DNA of 64,000 nucleotides, taken from Actinacidiphila sp. DG2A-62. Lineage in GTDB: Bacteria; Actinomycetota; Actinomycetes; Streptomycetales; Streptomycetaceae. Below, piece after piece: positions 40,418-49,293 of this stretch. The DNA is taken from positions 2,272,001 to 2,336,000 of the forward strand of contig NZ_JAYMGI010000002.1 in assembly GCF_035825295.1 (NCBI RefSeq), written 5' to 3'. The notes beneath the pieces were generated by a model that saw only the letters and a list, made by a program, of their open reading frames with translations, was not told where the DNA came from and did not search any database. Both the position numbers and the translations under genes were made by a program. Position 1 is the first letter of the stretch. The number at the start of each line of letters is the position of its first letter.

Positions 40418-42888
40418 GCGCCGACACCGTCGCGCCCGGCGCCGCCGCCACCGTCACCACCGACCTGGAGGTGACCGGCATGACCTGTGCGGCCTGCGTG
40501 AGCCGGGTGGAGAAGCGGCTGGCCCGCCTCGACGGCGTCACGGCCGCGGTGAACCTCGCCACCTCGACCGCGCGGGTGACCCACCCGGCGACGGTGGCCC
40601 CGGCCGCGCTCGTCGCGCAGGTCGAGGCGGCCGGCTACGGCGCGACCGCGCGCGACCCGCGGGGCCAGCACGCGCCGTCCCCGGACTCCGGTGCGGGGCG
40701 CGGCAGTTCGGCCACGCGCGAGAAGGCGGTCCTGGCCGTCGTCGCGGCGCTGTCGCTGCCGGTGATGGCGCTGTCGATGGTGCCGTCGTGGCAGTTCCCG
40801 TACTGGCAGTGGCTGTGCTTCGCGCTCGCCGCTCCGGTGGCGACGTGGGGCGCGTGGCCCTTCCACGCCAAGGCGCTGCGCGGCGCGCGGCACGCGACCG
40901 CGACCATGGACAGCCTAGTGTCGCTGGGCGTCGTCGCGTCCTTCGGCTGGTCGGCGTACGCGCTGCTGTTCGGCGGCGCGGGCGGCGGCGGGGACTACCG
41001 GATGGCGTTCTCGCTGCTGCCGTCCGCCTCGGCGCAGCCGCGCGTCTACCTGGAGGGCGCGGTCGGCGTGCCGCTCGCGGTGCTGGCCGGGCGGCTGCTG
41101 GAGGGCAGGGCGCGACGCGGCGCGGGGTCGGCGCTGCGGGCGCTGGCCCGGCTGACCGTCGCGGAGGCCACGGTGCGCGGCCCGGACGGCGCCGAGCACG
41201 TTGTCCCGCTCGAACGGCTGCGCGTGGGCGAGGAGTTCATGGTGCGGCCGGGTGAACGGGTCGCCGCGGACGGCGTGGTGGTCGAGGGCGCGTCCGCGCT
41301 GGACATGTCGTTGATGACCGGTGAGAGCGCGCCGGTCGAGGTGCGTCCCGGTGACGCGGTGGCCGGCGGCGCGGTCAACGCCGGCGGTCTGCTCGTGGTG
41401 CGGGCGACCGCGGTGGGCGCCGACACCCAGCTCGCCGTCATGGCACGGCTGGTGGCCGACGCCCAGAGCGGCAAGGCGCGCGCGCAGCGCCTCGCGGACG
41501 CGGTGGCCGGGGTGTTCGTGCCGTGCGTGCTGGTGCTCGCGGTCACCGTCCTCGGCTTCTGGCTGGGCGCCGGCGCGTCGGCCGGGTCGGCGGTCACCTG
41601 CGCGGTCGCGGTGCTGGTCGTCGCGTGCCCCTGCGCGCTCGGACTGGCCACCCCCACCGCGCTGTTGGCCGCGACCGGCCGCGGCGCACAGCTGGGCGTC
41701 CTGGTCGGCGGCGCGCGGGCGCTGGAGTCGCTGCGCGCCGTCGACACCGTCGTCCTGGACAAGACCGGCACCCTCACCGCCGGCCGGATGTCCGTCGCCC
41801 GCGTCACCGTACGGCCCGGCGGGCGGTCGCAGGCAGAGGTGCTGTCGCTGGCGGGGGCGGTGGAGCAGGGGTCGGAGCATCCGCTGGGGCGGGCGATCGC
41901 CGAGCACGCGCGGGCGGCGGTCGCCGAGCACGCGCGGGCGGCGGTCGCCGAGCACGCGCGGGCGGCGATCGCCTACGTGCGCACGGGCACCGGGCAGGTG
42001 ACGGCCGGCGCGGCGGCGCGGGCGACGCTGCCGCGGGTCGAGGACTTCGTCGCCGAGCCGGGGGTCGGCGTCAGCGGGAAGGTCGCGGGGCCGCACGGGG
42101 TGCACGAGGTGGCGGTCGGCAGGCCCGGTCCGCTGCCCGGGGTCCTCGGCGAGGCGGTGGCCGCCGCGGGCCGGGCCGCGCACAGTTGCGTGCAGGTCAC
42201 CGTCGACGGCGTGCCCGAGGCGGTGCTGGGGCTGGGCGACGTGCTGCGGCCCGACGCCTACCGCGCCGTGGAGCACCTGCGGCGCCTCGGGGTGGTCCCG
42301 GTGCTGGCCACCGGCGACCACGAGGCCCCGGCGCTGGCCGTGGCCGAAGCGCTGCGCATCGACCGCGTCCACGCGGGGTGTTCACCGCGGGACAAGGCCG
42401 CGCTGGTCGCGGAGTTGCGGGCCGGCGGGCACCGCGTCGCCGTCCTCGGCGACGGCGTGAACGACGCGGCGGCGCTCGCGGCGGCCGACCTCGGCATCGC
42501 GATGGGCACGGGCACGGACGTCGCCGCGGCGGCGGCCGACGTCACCCTCGTCCGCGCGGGCATCCAGCCGGTTGCGGACGCGGTACGGCTCGCCCGCCGC
42601 ACCCTGGGCACCATCCGCGCGAACCTCGCGTGGGCCTTCGCGTACAACGCCGTCACCGTGCCGCTGGCCGCGACCGGCTGGCTCGACCCGATGCTCGCGG
42701 CGGTCGCGATGTCCGCGAGTTCGCTGCTGGTCGTGGGGAACAGCCTGCGGCTGCGGACGTGGCGGCCGGGGCCGCCGGCGCGAGGCCGACGCGGCTGGCC
42801 GGCGCCGGAGACGCAGCCTGGGCGTGCCCGGGGGGATGTCGCGGGGCGCAGCGCGAGGCGCGTCGCGGGGCGTATCACGGGCGGGTGA
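40414..42888 (+). CDS. copA: Copper-exporting P1B-type ATPase
   Basis: An 824-residue heavy-metal ATPase. The N-terminal HMA domain has GMTCAACVSRVE near residue 25. The ion path has Cys405-Pro-Cys407 (CPCALGLATP), the phosphorylated Asp449 is in DKTGTLT, the N-domain has SEHPLGRAIAEHA, and the hinge is GDGVNDAAALAAADLGIAMG. The final membrane helices carry AYN and MSASS, the signature of Cu(I)-ATPases. Just after the HP motif three tandem AEHARAAV octapeptides are inserted, encoded by a 24-bp repeat. It is coupled to the small membrane protein before it and follows the PCuAC gene. It should export Cu(I) from the cytoplasm. Confidence 0.95.
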   Translation: MSADTVAPGAAATVTTDLEVTGMTCAACVSRVEKRLARLDGVTAAVNLATSTARVTHPATVAPAALVAQVEAAGYGATARDPRGQHAPSPDSGAGRGSSATREKAVLAVVAALSLPVMALSMVPSWQFPYWQWLCFALAAPVATWGAWPFHAKALRGARHATATMDSLVSLGVVASFGWSAYALLFGGAGGGGDYRMAFSLLPSASAQPRVYLEGAVGVPLAVLAGRLLEGRARRGAGSALRALARLTVAEATVRGPDGAEHVVPLERLRVGEEFMVRPGERVAADGVVVEGASALDMSLMTGESAPVEVRPGDAVAGGAVNAGGLLVVRATAVGADTQLAVMARLVADAQSGKARAQRLADAVAGVFVPCVLVLAVTVLGFWLGAGASAGSAVTCAVAVLVVACPCALGLATPTALLAATGRGAQLGVLVGGARALESLRAVDTVVLDKTGTLTAGRMSVARVTVRPGGRSQAEVLSLAGAVEQGSEHPLGRAIAEHARAAVAEHARAAVAEHARAAIAYVRTGTGQVTAGAAARATLPRVEDFVAEPGVGVSGKVAGPHGVHEVAVGRPGPLPGVLGEAVAAAGRAAHSCVQVTVDGVPEAVLGLGDVLRPDAYRAVEHLRRLGVVPVLATGDHEAPALAVAEALRIDRVHAGCSPRDKAALVAELRAGGHRVAVLGDGVNDAAALAAADLGIAMGTGTDVAAAAADVTLVRAGIQPVADAVRLARRTLGTIRANLAWAFAYNAVTVPLAATGWLDPMLAAVAMSASSLLVVGNSLRLRTWRPGPPARGRRGWPAPETQPGRARGDVAGRSARRVAGRITGG
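41893..41964. repeat. 24-bp tandem repeat inside copA
   Basis: Three units of GCGRTCGCCGAGCACGCGCG plus GGCG (41893-41916, 41917-41940, 41941-41964) encode a repeated AEHARAA(V/I) octapeptide in the ATP-binding N-domain. Confidence 0.92.
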
Positions 42889-42946
42889 TTCACCCCTCGT
42901 GTGGGTGATGGCCCCGGTTTGCGCGCCTCGGAATACTGAAGCGGCA

Positions 42947-42970
42947 GGTCCGGGGGAGCGCCCCTGGACC
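42947..42970. terminator. Hairpin between copA and the secreted-protein gene
   Basis: GGTCC-G-GGGG and CCCC-T-GGACC pair with one internal mismatch. The element ends 17 bp before the next start codon, so it could be a weak copA terminator or a leader hairpin. Confidence 0.4.
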
Positions 42971-42987
42971 CTGATCCCGGAGACGAC

Positions 42988-43476
42988 ATGCGCAACCGCC
43001 TTGCCACTGCCGCCGCCCTCAGCACCGCCCTGTTCGGCGCGGGCGCGCTGCTCGGCGCTCCCGCCGCCGACGCCGGCGACGCCGTCGCCGCCGTACCGGC
43101 CGCGCACGCCGTTCCCGCCGCGCCGGCCGCCGGCGCCCGACCCGCCGCCGACACCACCCACTTCGACGTCACCCTCGGCAACACCTACACCCGGGGCACG
43201 CTCACCTGGTCCAACCGCTCCTTCCACCTCGTGGGCGAGCACAAGTCGGTCAGCGCGACGAGCTGCCGCGGGACGACGGCGTTCGCCGTGAAGGCCGACA
43301 ACCACGACGCGGCCAGCGCGTCCAGCAAGAACAACGTGTGCGGCAAGAGCGACGCGTTCGACTTCTGGCTGACGGTCGACGTGGCCGGGATCGACGTGGT
43401 GCGGGTCTGCCTCGACAACGGCGCGACGACCCCGCCGCTCACGTATCTGAAGTGCGTGCGTTACAGCCGTCCTTGA
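42988..43476 (+). CDS. Secreted protein of unknown function
   Basis: A 162-residue exported protein: signal peptide (MRNRLATAAALSTALFGAGA, cleavage after ADA), an Ala/Pro-rich linker, then about 105 residues with four cysteines likely to form two disulfides (SCRG, NVCG, RVCLD, LKCVR). The segment HFDVTLGNTYTRGTLTW suggests a beta-sandwich. I do not recognise the family. ATG 42988 follows GGAG at 5 bp. It lies between copA and an ECF sigma gene, but nothing in it shows copper binding. Confidence 0.75.
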   Translation: MRNRLATAAALSTALFGAGALLGAPAADAGDAVAAVPAAHAVPAAPAAGARPAADTTHFDVTLGNTYTRGTLTWSNRSFHLVGEHKSVSATSCRGTTAFAVKADNHDAASASSKNNVCGKSDAFDFWLTVDVAGIDVVRVCLDNGATTPPLTYLKCVRYSRP

Positions 43477-43502
43477 GGGTGCGCGGGGAGCGTGCGAGGT
43501 CA

Positions 43503-43549
43503 CGCCGCGGGCGGCGGTGGGGCCGAACACCCCGCCGCCGCCCGCGGCG
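43503..43549. terminator. 20-bp hairpin between convergent genes
   Basis: Arms at 43503-43522 and 43530-43549 pair over 20 bp with a single G-U pair and a 7-nt loop. It lies 26 bp after the secreted-protein stop and about 100 bp after the sigma-factor stop on the other strand. Confidence 0.75.
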
Positions 43550-43648
43550 TTCGTCGCCGCCCGCGGTGTCCGCCGGCTCCCGGCCCGCCGGAAGGCAGGG
43601 CGGCTCGGGCGGTCCGGGCGGTCCGGCTGCCCGAGCGGCCCGCGACCG

Positions 43649-44299
43649 TCAGCCGGTCGGCGGGAGCGCGGAATCCGACCGGCCGCCGAGCGGTCCGTCG
43701 GCCGCGCGGAGCATCACGGACAGCTCCTCGCGGGCGCGGGCCACGCGGGAGCGGACCGTGCCGATCGGGCAGCCGGCCCGGCGGGCCGCCTCCGCGTAGG
43801 GCAGGCAGAGCACCTGCGTCAGCACGAAGGCCTCCCGCCGGGCGTGGTCGAGGCCGCCGAGCAGGTCGAGGAGCGCGACCCCCTCGTCGAACCCGGGCAG
43901 CCCCACGGGCTGCCGCCGCTCGGCCGCGTCCAGCCAGTCGGCGGCCCCGGACAGCCGGGGCCGCGCGGCGTCGTGGCGGTAACGGTCCACCACGACGCGT
44001 CGCGCGATCGACAGCAGCCACGTACGCGCGCACGAGCGGCCCGCGAACCGCGGCAGGCTCGACAGCGCCCGCAGATACGTCTCCTGCGCCAGGTCCTCCA
44101 CGCCCGGCCCGCTCTCGGCGACGAGGTGCCCGACGAAGCGGCGCACGTCGCCGTGCGTCGCCTCCACGAACCGCCGCATCGCGTCCTCGTCGCCGCGGCC
44201 CGCGGCCAGGGCCCAGGCCGTCACCTGTTCGTCGTCGTCCCTGCCGGGACGGGGTGTCTCCTTGCGGTGCCCACGCGGGGGCGCCGTTGCGATCATCAC
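43649..44299 (-). CDS. ECF RNA polymerase sigma factor
   Basis: A 216-residue extracytoplasmic-function sigma factor. Region 2 runs from MRRFVEATHGDVRRFVGHLV through PGVEDLAQETYLRAL to ARTWLLSIARRVVVDRYRH. Region 4 is ARREAFVLTQVLCLPYAEAA followed by GCPIGTVRSRVARAREEL. No zinc-finger anti-sigma gene is adjacent on either side, so its control is not obvious. The gene sits between the copper ATPase and the Met/His-rich membrane proteins, and copper or redox stress is a reasonable guess for its signal. ATG 44299, or the adjacent codon, follows GTGAGGAC. Confidence 0.92.
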   Translation of the reverse strand: MMIATAPPRGHRKETPRPGRDDDEQVTAWALAAGRGDEDAMRRFVEATHGDVRRFVGHLVAESGPGVEDLAQETYLRALSSLPRFAGRSCARTWLLSIARRVVVDRYRHDAARPRLSGAADWLDAAERRQPVGLPGFDEGVALLDLLGGLDHARREAFVLTQVLCLPYAEAARRAGCPIGTVRSRVARAREELSVMLRAADGPLGGRSDSALPPTG

Positions 44300-45362
44300 A
44301 GTCAGTCCTCACCTCACGCGGGCCCGGCGACGTACGCCGTCCCGCGGCCAGGGGCGGCCCGCCCCTTCCCCCACACACCCCGCGCACCGACTCCCCGGCG
44401 CGCAGCCCCACCGGCCCGCAGGCCGAGCCGGCGTCCGCGGCCCCGGAAGCACCGCCCCGGAAGCCGGACCGCAGGCGCGGAAGCCGCGGCCCGCGCCGGA
44501 AGGGCCACCGGCGGCGGAGACCGCGCCGGACCGGGACCCCGGCGGACGCCCGGAGGCCCCGGACGGGCCCCGGCTTCCCCGACTCCGTCTCGGCTCCGAC
44601 GCCCGGAGACCCGGCACCGGAGGCCCGGGCCCGAGCACGAGGGTCCGAGGGGCCGAGGGTCCGAGCCCGCGGACCCGACGTCCGGGCCAGAAGCCCCGCC
44701 GGGTGCGGCGGCCTCGTTCGCCCGGGCCGGCTGTCCGCTGTCGCGGAAGAGCCGCGCGTCGCGCGGACGCTGCCGGCGTCCGGGGCCGTCGTGGCTCCCG
44801 GGGCCGGGGCTTCCGCGCCACGAACGGCCGTCGTGGGCAGCCCTGTTCGCCGGAGTCCGGCCGGATCGCGGCGGCCCGGGGCAGGCTCCGCCGTGGACGG
44901 GCCGGGGCTCGCGAGCGGCGGAGTCGGCGTCGACGCCGGGTCCGAACAACCGGGCGACGCCAGGGTGTTCGGCGTGCGCACGACGCCGGTCCGCGCGACG
45001 GCTCGGGTCGCGTGGCTCGGGGCGGGGGTGGGGCCGCGCCGTTGCCACGCGCGCCCGACCGGTCGTCGGGCGGACGGACCGGTACGCGGCCGGTCCCGGT
45101 GCCGAGGTCCGGACGTACGGACTTCCGGACTTCCGGACGTACGAAGCGGGGTCCGCGGGACCTGGGTGGTCCCGGAGCGGGGACGCTCATCGCCGGGTGG
45201 CGAAGGCGGCGTGTGGGTGGAGCAGGCCGATCGAATGGGCCGGGTGCGCCCATGCGCGCACTCCGGCGTCGCGCCCGCCGCGCCCCTGGCGCCCCCGCGC
45301 CGCCGCGCCTGTGCAGGCGGGGCGCCACCCGGGGACGGCCGGCAGGGCGTTACGGGCGCCGG
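44300..45362. other. 1.06-kb region without a recognisable gene
   Basis: Both strands carry long open frames, but none has a recognisable domain, a good start or consistent codon structure. The stretch contains short repeats: GAGGGTCCGAG-type units near 44634-44672, and a cluster of TCCGGAC/CGTACG elements at 45108-45143, where GACTTCCG is duplicated directly and flanked by two copies of GGACGTACG. It may hold the promoter of the sigma gene. Otherwise I see nothing in it. Confidence 0.5.
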
Positions 45363-46292
45363 TCAGCCGTACGGAATGAGGACGTACGGCGGCCCCCGCC
45401 TGACCAGCGCGTACCGCAGGACGACCGCGGACGGCGGCGACAGCACCGCGGGCGCGGGCGCCCTCCCCGCGCGCGGCGTACGCAGCGGGGCGGCGCCGCC
45501 CACCGCCCGCGCCCGGCTCAGCGGCCCGGTGACCAGCGCGGCCAGCGCCCGGCCGAGCCGCCACACGGCGGCCTCGCCGCGCCACAACCACAGCGCGCAG
45601 ACCAGCGCCGCGACGACGTGCGCGGCGAGCATGCCGAGCGTCCACGTATGCATCTCGTGCATCGCGGGCATCGCGTGCACCGCCGGCATGACGGGCACGG
45701 CGGGCCTGCCGTGCAGCGCGGGCACGGCCGGCATCCGGCCCGTCACGTGCGCCACGTGACCGCCGCCCGGCGCGCCCGGACCGCCGACGCCGCCCCCGGG
45801 CCCGCCGAGGACCCCGGAGCCGCCCGCGCCGCCGGGAGCACCCCAACCGCCGAGCAGGCCCGGGCCGTTCGGCCGGCCCGCGGAGCCGCGTCCACCGGGC
45901 GCGCCCGTTCCGCCGCTCAGGCCGCCGAGGCGACCGGGCCCGCCCGACCCGCTCGGCGTGCCCGCCCGCGAGGTCGCGGCCCGCACCAACTGGCCGGCCG
46001 CGAACAAGCAGTGCAGCCCCGCCTGGGCGGTGAGCGTCGCCGCCGTCACGGCGAGCCCGCCGCGTTCGCGGCCGGTCAGCCACCAGGCCGCCGCCGTGAC
46101 CGCGGCGAACGCGTAGCCGAGCGCCCACACCGGGACCGTCGCGCCGGACATCATCACGTGCCCGAGCCCGCTCACGGTGACGCACAGCGCGGCGAAGACC
46201 GCCGCGCGCGCCAGCCGGAAACCCGGCCGCGCGCCGGGAGTTCGAGGTCCCCGCGTACGGCTACGCGGACGCCCGGCGTCGACCACCGCCAC
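45363..46292 (-). CDS. Met/His-rich polytopic membrane protein (copper-associated, unnamed family)
   Basis: A 309-residue membrane protein from GTG 46292 (GGGAGG upstream). It has about four membrane segments (AAVFAALCVTVSGLGHVMM; WALGYAFAAVTAAAWW; TLTAQAGLHCLFAAGQLV; TLGMLAAHVVAALVCALWLW). Between TM3 and TM4 lies a 70-residue Gly/Pro linker that ends in a Met/His cluster, PVMPAVHAMPAMHEMHTW, well suited to bind Cu(I). RGEAAVWRLGRAL follows the last helix. The protein at 47960-48949 has the same plan, so the two are paralogues flanking the SCO gene. I infer a role in copper delivery or storage at the membrane; no family name is known to me. Confidence 0.75.
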   Translation of the reverse strand: MAVVDAGRPRSRTRGPRTPGARPGFRLARAAVFAALCVTVSGLGHVMMSGATVPVWALGYAFAAVTAAAWWLTGRERGGLAVTAATLTAQAGLHCLFAAGQLVRAATSRAGTPSGSGGPGRLGGLSGGTGAPGGRGSAGRPNGPGLLGGWGAPGGAGGSGVLGGPGGGVGGPGAPGGGHVAHVTGRMPAVPALHGRPAVPVMPAVHAMPAMHEMHTWTLGMLAAHVVAALVCALWLWRGEAAVWRLGRALAALVTGPLSRARAVGGAAPLRTPRAGRAPAPAVLSPPSAVVLRYALVRRGPPYVLIPYG

Positions 46293-46423
46293 GTCCCCGA
46301 CCTCCCTTCCGCACCGCTCGACCCCTCTTCACCCCGACCGACCGCCCGGGCCGCCCAGGCCGCCCGACCCGACCCCACCGACCAGCCCTGACAACCCAGA
46401 CAACCCGGCCATGCCGCCTCACG

Positions 46424-47188
46424 TCACGACGCCGCGCCCGCGACCACCCCCGGCAGGTCGGCCGCGTACGTCGACTCGGACGTGCCGGACGGGAAGAGGA
46501 GGTGGGCCAGGCCGTCCTTCGGCGAGAACGCGACGACCTCCGCGCCGTGGCTGACGGTCTCCGAGCCGTCGGCGTTGCGCACCGGCGGCGCGACGCTGAT
46601 GCCCAGGCCCGTCGCGGCGCTGCGGATCGTCTCGAAGTCGCCGGTCAGGCCGACGAACCGGGGGTCGATCGCGCCGAGCCACTCCTTGAGGCGCGCGGGG
46701 GTGTCGCGGCCGGGGTCGGTGCTGACGAAGACCACCGCGGGCCGCGCGGTCCCGGCGGGCAGCCGCCGCAGCGCACCGGCGAGGTCGGCCATCGTCGTGG
46801 GGCAGACGTCCGGGCAGTGGGTGTAGCCGAAGTAGAGCAACAGCGCGCGCCCGGCGGTCGCACGCCGCAGGTCGTACGGCTTGCCGTCCTGGTCGGTCAG
46901 CCGCAGCGCCGGCTTGGGGAACGGCGTGTCGAAGGTGATCGCCCCGGGCGGCCCCGAGTCGTCCCCTCCCGCGGTCACGACCGCAGCGGGCGCGTCCCCG
47001 GAACCGGCCGAGCCGGACGCGCCGCCGGACGAACTCCCCGAGCAGCCCGCGATCACGGCCGCGCCGACCGCCACCAGGCAGGCGCTCGCGAGGAGTCGGC
47101 GCCGGCGCGGCCCGCGCAGCGCGCGCGACCCGCGATCGGGACGCGACGGACTCGCGGGCGCGGGCACGTCCGCGGCCGTCTCGGCCAC
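46424..47188 (-). CDS. SCO1/SenC family copper chaperone lipoprotein
   Basis: A thioredoxin-fold copper protein that assembles the CuA site of cytochrome oxidase. The copper-binding CPDVCPTT motif is present (LLLYFGYTHCPDVCPTTMAD), followed by VVFVSTDPGRDTP, and the distal histidine is probably in GLAHLLFPSG. A lipoprotein signal (LLASACLVAVGAAVIAGCSG) anchors it outside the membrane. GTG 47188 gives 254 residues with a plausible signal. The same frame is open for 700 bp upstream through a 12-bp repeat tract, so longer starts (ATG 47392, GTG 47488) exist but would place 100 or more residues before a lipobox, which is unlikely. It lies between two Met/His-rich membrane paralogues. Confidence 0.88.
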   Translation of the reverse strand: MAETAADVPAPASPSRPDRGSRALRGPRRRRLLASACLVAVGAAVIAGCSGSSSGGASGSAGSGDAPAAVVTAGGDDSGPPGAITFDTPFPKPALRLTDQDGKPYDLRRATAGRALLLYFGYTHCPDVCPTTMADLAGALRRLPAGTARPAVVFVSTDPGRDTPARLKEWLGAIDPRFVGLTGDFETIRSAATGLGISVAPPVRNADGSETVSHGAEVVAFSPKDGLAHLLFPSGTSESTYAADLPGVVAGAAS

Positions 47189-47189
47189 G

Positions 47190-47480
47190 CCGGCGCCGCG
47201 GCCGGCGGTCCTGTCGGTCGTCCGGCCGGCGGTCTGGTCGGCCGTCCGGTCGGTAGTCCTGTCGGCGACCCGGCCGGCGTTCTGGTCGGCCGTCTGGTCG
47301 GCCGTCTGGTCGATCCTCCGCTCGGCGACCCGGCCGGCGGGTGCGCTGAACGTCTGGCTGGCGGGTGCGTGGAACCGCCTGGCCGGGCGCATCGAGCCGT
47401 CGATCGGCGGACCGGTCGGCGGACCGGTCGGCGGAGCGGTCGGCGGACCGGTCGACGGACCCGCCGGTGTGCGTGCCGTC
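47190..47480. repeat. Degenerate ~12-bp tandem repeats upstream of SCO gene
   Basis: GTCGGCCGTCTG/GTCGGCGGACCG-like units recur over about 290 bp, with several exact neighbours (GGTCGGCGGACC near 47405-47455; GGTCGGCCGTCT near 47285-47315). In the SCO frame they encode TADQ/TTDR/PPTG tetrapeptides. The following 47481-47959 has no recognisable gene. Confidence 0.7.
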
Positions 47481-47867
47481 GCCGTCACGTCGGGTGTCCC
47501 ATTCGGCCCGCGGGGCGTCCGCGGACCAGGTGATCTGTCGTCGCATGGTGGTGATGACCTCTGAACGTCTTCACGCGAGCGCGCGCAGCCCGGCCGCACC
47601 CGTGCGCGGCGGTCGACTGCGCGCGGGCGTACGGGCGTGGACGGACGGACCGGTGAGCCGTAGCGGACCGGCCCCGCCACGAACGGCGGAGCCCGGCCGT
47701 ACGGACCGGTCCCGGCTGCGCGGCCCTCACGTACGGATGGGTACGGGGGCGGGTGCGTCGCGGTCGGCGCCGAGGCGGCTCGGAGGGTTCCGGGACGGTT
47801 CAGGACAACCGGAGAACCGGACCGGCCGGCACTGCCCCGATCGGCCCCGAGAACCAGGCCGACCGGC

Positions 47868-47924
47868 AGAACCGGCGGAACCCGCACAACCGGCGGTACC
47901 CGCAGAACCGGCGGAACCGCACGA
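47868..47924. repeat. 18-bp tandem repeat, about three copies
   Basis: Units of AACCGGCGGNACCCGCAN follow one another in the spacer between the SCO gene and the downstream membrane protein. No gene is recognisable around them. Confidence 0.65.
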
Positions 47925-47959
47925 GCGGCGGGAAGGCCGACAAGTGCGCGGACAGGGCG

Positions 47960-48949
47960 TCAGACCGCGACGGCGTACCGGGGAGGCCCACGGCGCACCG
48001 CGGGCGCGGCGGCCGGTCGTGGTCGGCGCGGCCCGTGGCGGCGGCGCCGGTGCGCGGCACGGCGCAGGCGGCGGACCGCCTCGGCGGCTCCCGCGACCGC
48101 GGCCAGGGCGCGCAGTCCCGAGGTGAACGCGCCGAGCAGACGGCGCAACGCGGCCTTCGCCGGCCGGGCCGTCAGCAGCCACAGCGCGGCGTCGCCGCGC
48201 CACAGCACCAGGCCCAGCAGGGCCGCCGCGACGAGGTGGGCAAGGGCCATCGCCGGGGACGGCAACAGGTGCAGCAGGTCTCCGGGGCGTGTCGGCACGG
48301 CCAGCCGCGTCCCGAGGAGGGCGGGCAGCGTGCCGTGCATCCCGGCCATGCCGCCCGTCCCGCCCATGCCCGGCATCCCGTGCATCGCCGACATCGCCGA
48401 CATCGCCGATGTGCCCGACGTTCCCGACGTCCCCGGCATGCCCGGCATCGACGCGGACGGCATGGCCGGGTCGAGTCCGGCCCGCCGGACGACGGACGCG
48501 GCCTGGGCGGTGGTCAGGGGCGTGCCCAGGCCGCCGCACCGCAGGCGCGCGGCGAGCGTCAGGACGCCGGAGCCGGGAAACGGGCCCGAGCCCTGCCCCG
48601 TACCGGAGACGGACCCCGCGACCGCCCCCGAGCCGATCCCGGAGGCGGAGCCAGAGGCGGAAGCAGAGGCGAGCCCGGTAACGGGCGCGCACATCAGGCA
48701 GAAGAACGCGTGCAGCGCGAACTGGCCCGCGGCCAGCCCCGCGGCGACGCCGGGGACGGTCCTGCGCCGGCCGGCCAGCGGCACGACCCACGCCAGCACG
48801 CCCAGCCATCCGGCCACGAGCGCACCCGTGCCGGGCGGCCGGCCACCGGCCCACTGGTGTCCGGCGGCGGCCAGGAGCACGCAGACGCCCGCGAAGACCG
48901 AAGCCCTCAGCAGACGTACGTCGGCGGCAGCGCGCCCGGAAAGTCCCAT
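47960..48949 (-). CDS. Met-rich polytopic membrane protein, paralogue of 45363-46292
   Basis: A 329-residue membrane protein from ATG 48949. It repeats the plan of the gene at 45363: two hairpins of membrane helices (ASVFAGVCVLLAAAGHQW; LVAGWLGVLAWVVPLAG; GLAAGQFALHAFFCLMC), a long low-complexity loop, then ALAHLVAAALLGLVLWRGD and the end LLTARPAKAALRRL. The loop holds a dense methionine array (PSASMPGMPGTS, MSAMSAMHGMPGMGG, MAGMHG), a typical Cu(I)-binding composition, with about 13 Met and 2 His in 50 residues. The H-x-x-A-A-L-x-x-L-x-L-W-R-G-x-A motif is shared by both paralogues. Role inferred as copper binding or transfer. Confidence 0.72.
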   Translation of the reverse strand: MGLSGRAAADVRLLRASVFAGVCVLLAAAGHQWAGGRPPGTGALVAGWLGVLAWVVPLAGRRRTVPGVAAGLAAGQFALHAFFCLMCAPVTGLASASASGSASGIGSGAVAGSVSGTGQGSGPFPGSGVLTLAARLRCGGLGTPLTTAQAASVVRRAGLDPAMPSASMPGMPGTSGTSGTSAMSAMSAMHGMPGMGGTGGMAGMHGTLPALLGTRLAVPTRPGDLLHLLPSPAMALAHLVAAALLGLVLWRGDAALWLLTARPAKAALRRLLGAFTSGLRALAAVAGAAEAVRRLRRAAHRRRRHGPRRPRPAAAPAVRRGPPRYAVAV

Positions 48950-49081
48950 GGCCCGGCCATCATGGCACCGCCCCCGCGTCCCCCGCGCTCCGGGGTGCGC
49001 ACCGCGCGCGCGTGCTCCGGCGCCCTCCCGCGCCCCGGGTCCGTGCGGAAGGGGTCCACGCACCCGCAGTCCGGCGTCGGC

Positions 49082-49140
49082 ACCGAAAAGGCCCGCGCCG
49101 AAAAGGCCCGCCGCCGAAGAGGCCCGCGCCGAAGAGACCC
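49082..49140. repeat. 15-bp tandem repeat, four imperfect copies
   Basis: Units related to GCGCCGAAAAGGCCC follow one another; the later copies have GAAGAG. It lies in the 344-bp spacer 48950-49293 between divergent genes. Nothing else was recognised there. Confidence 0.7.
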
Positions 49141-49293
49141 AGCACGCCGGGTCCACCCGGCGTCCACCCGGCGTGCCCTGCGGGTCCCGCGCCGTACTCC
49201 CGCGGTGACCGGTTCGGCCGGAACACGCCGTGCCGTCCGCCGCGCGCCGCGGCCAGAATGAGGCCTCTGTCCGTACCGCAGTGGGGGGTTCAC

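Noticed and set aside
43492..45759. Large protein genes in the 44-45 kb region on either strand
   Set aside because: Several frames are open, but composition is Arg/Pro/Gly-biased in all of them, with no domain, no good start and no codon-position signal.
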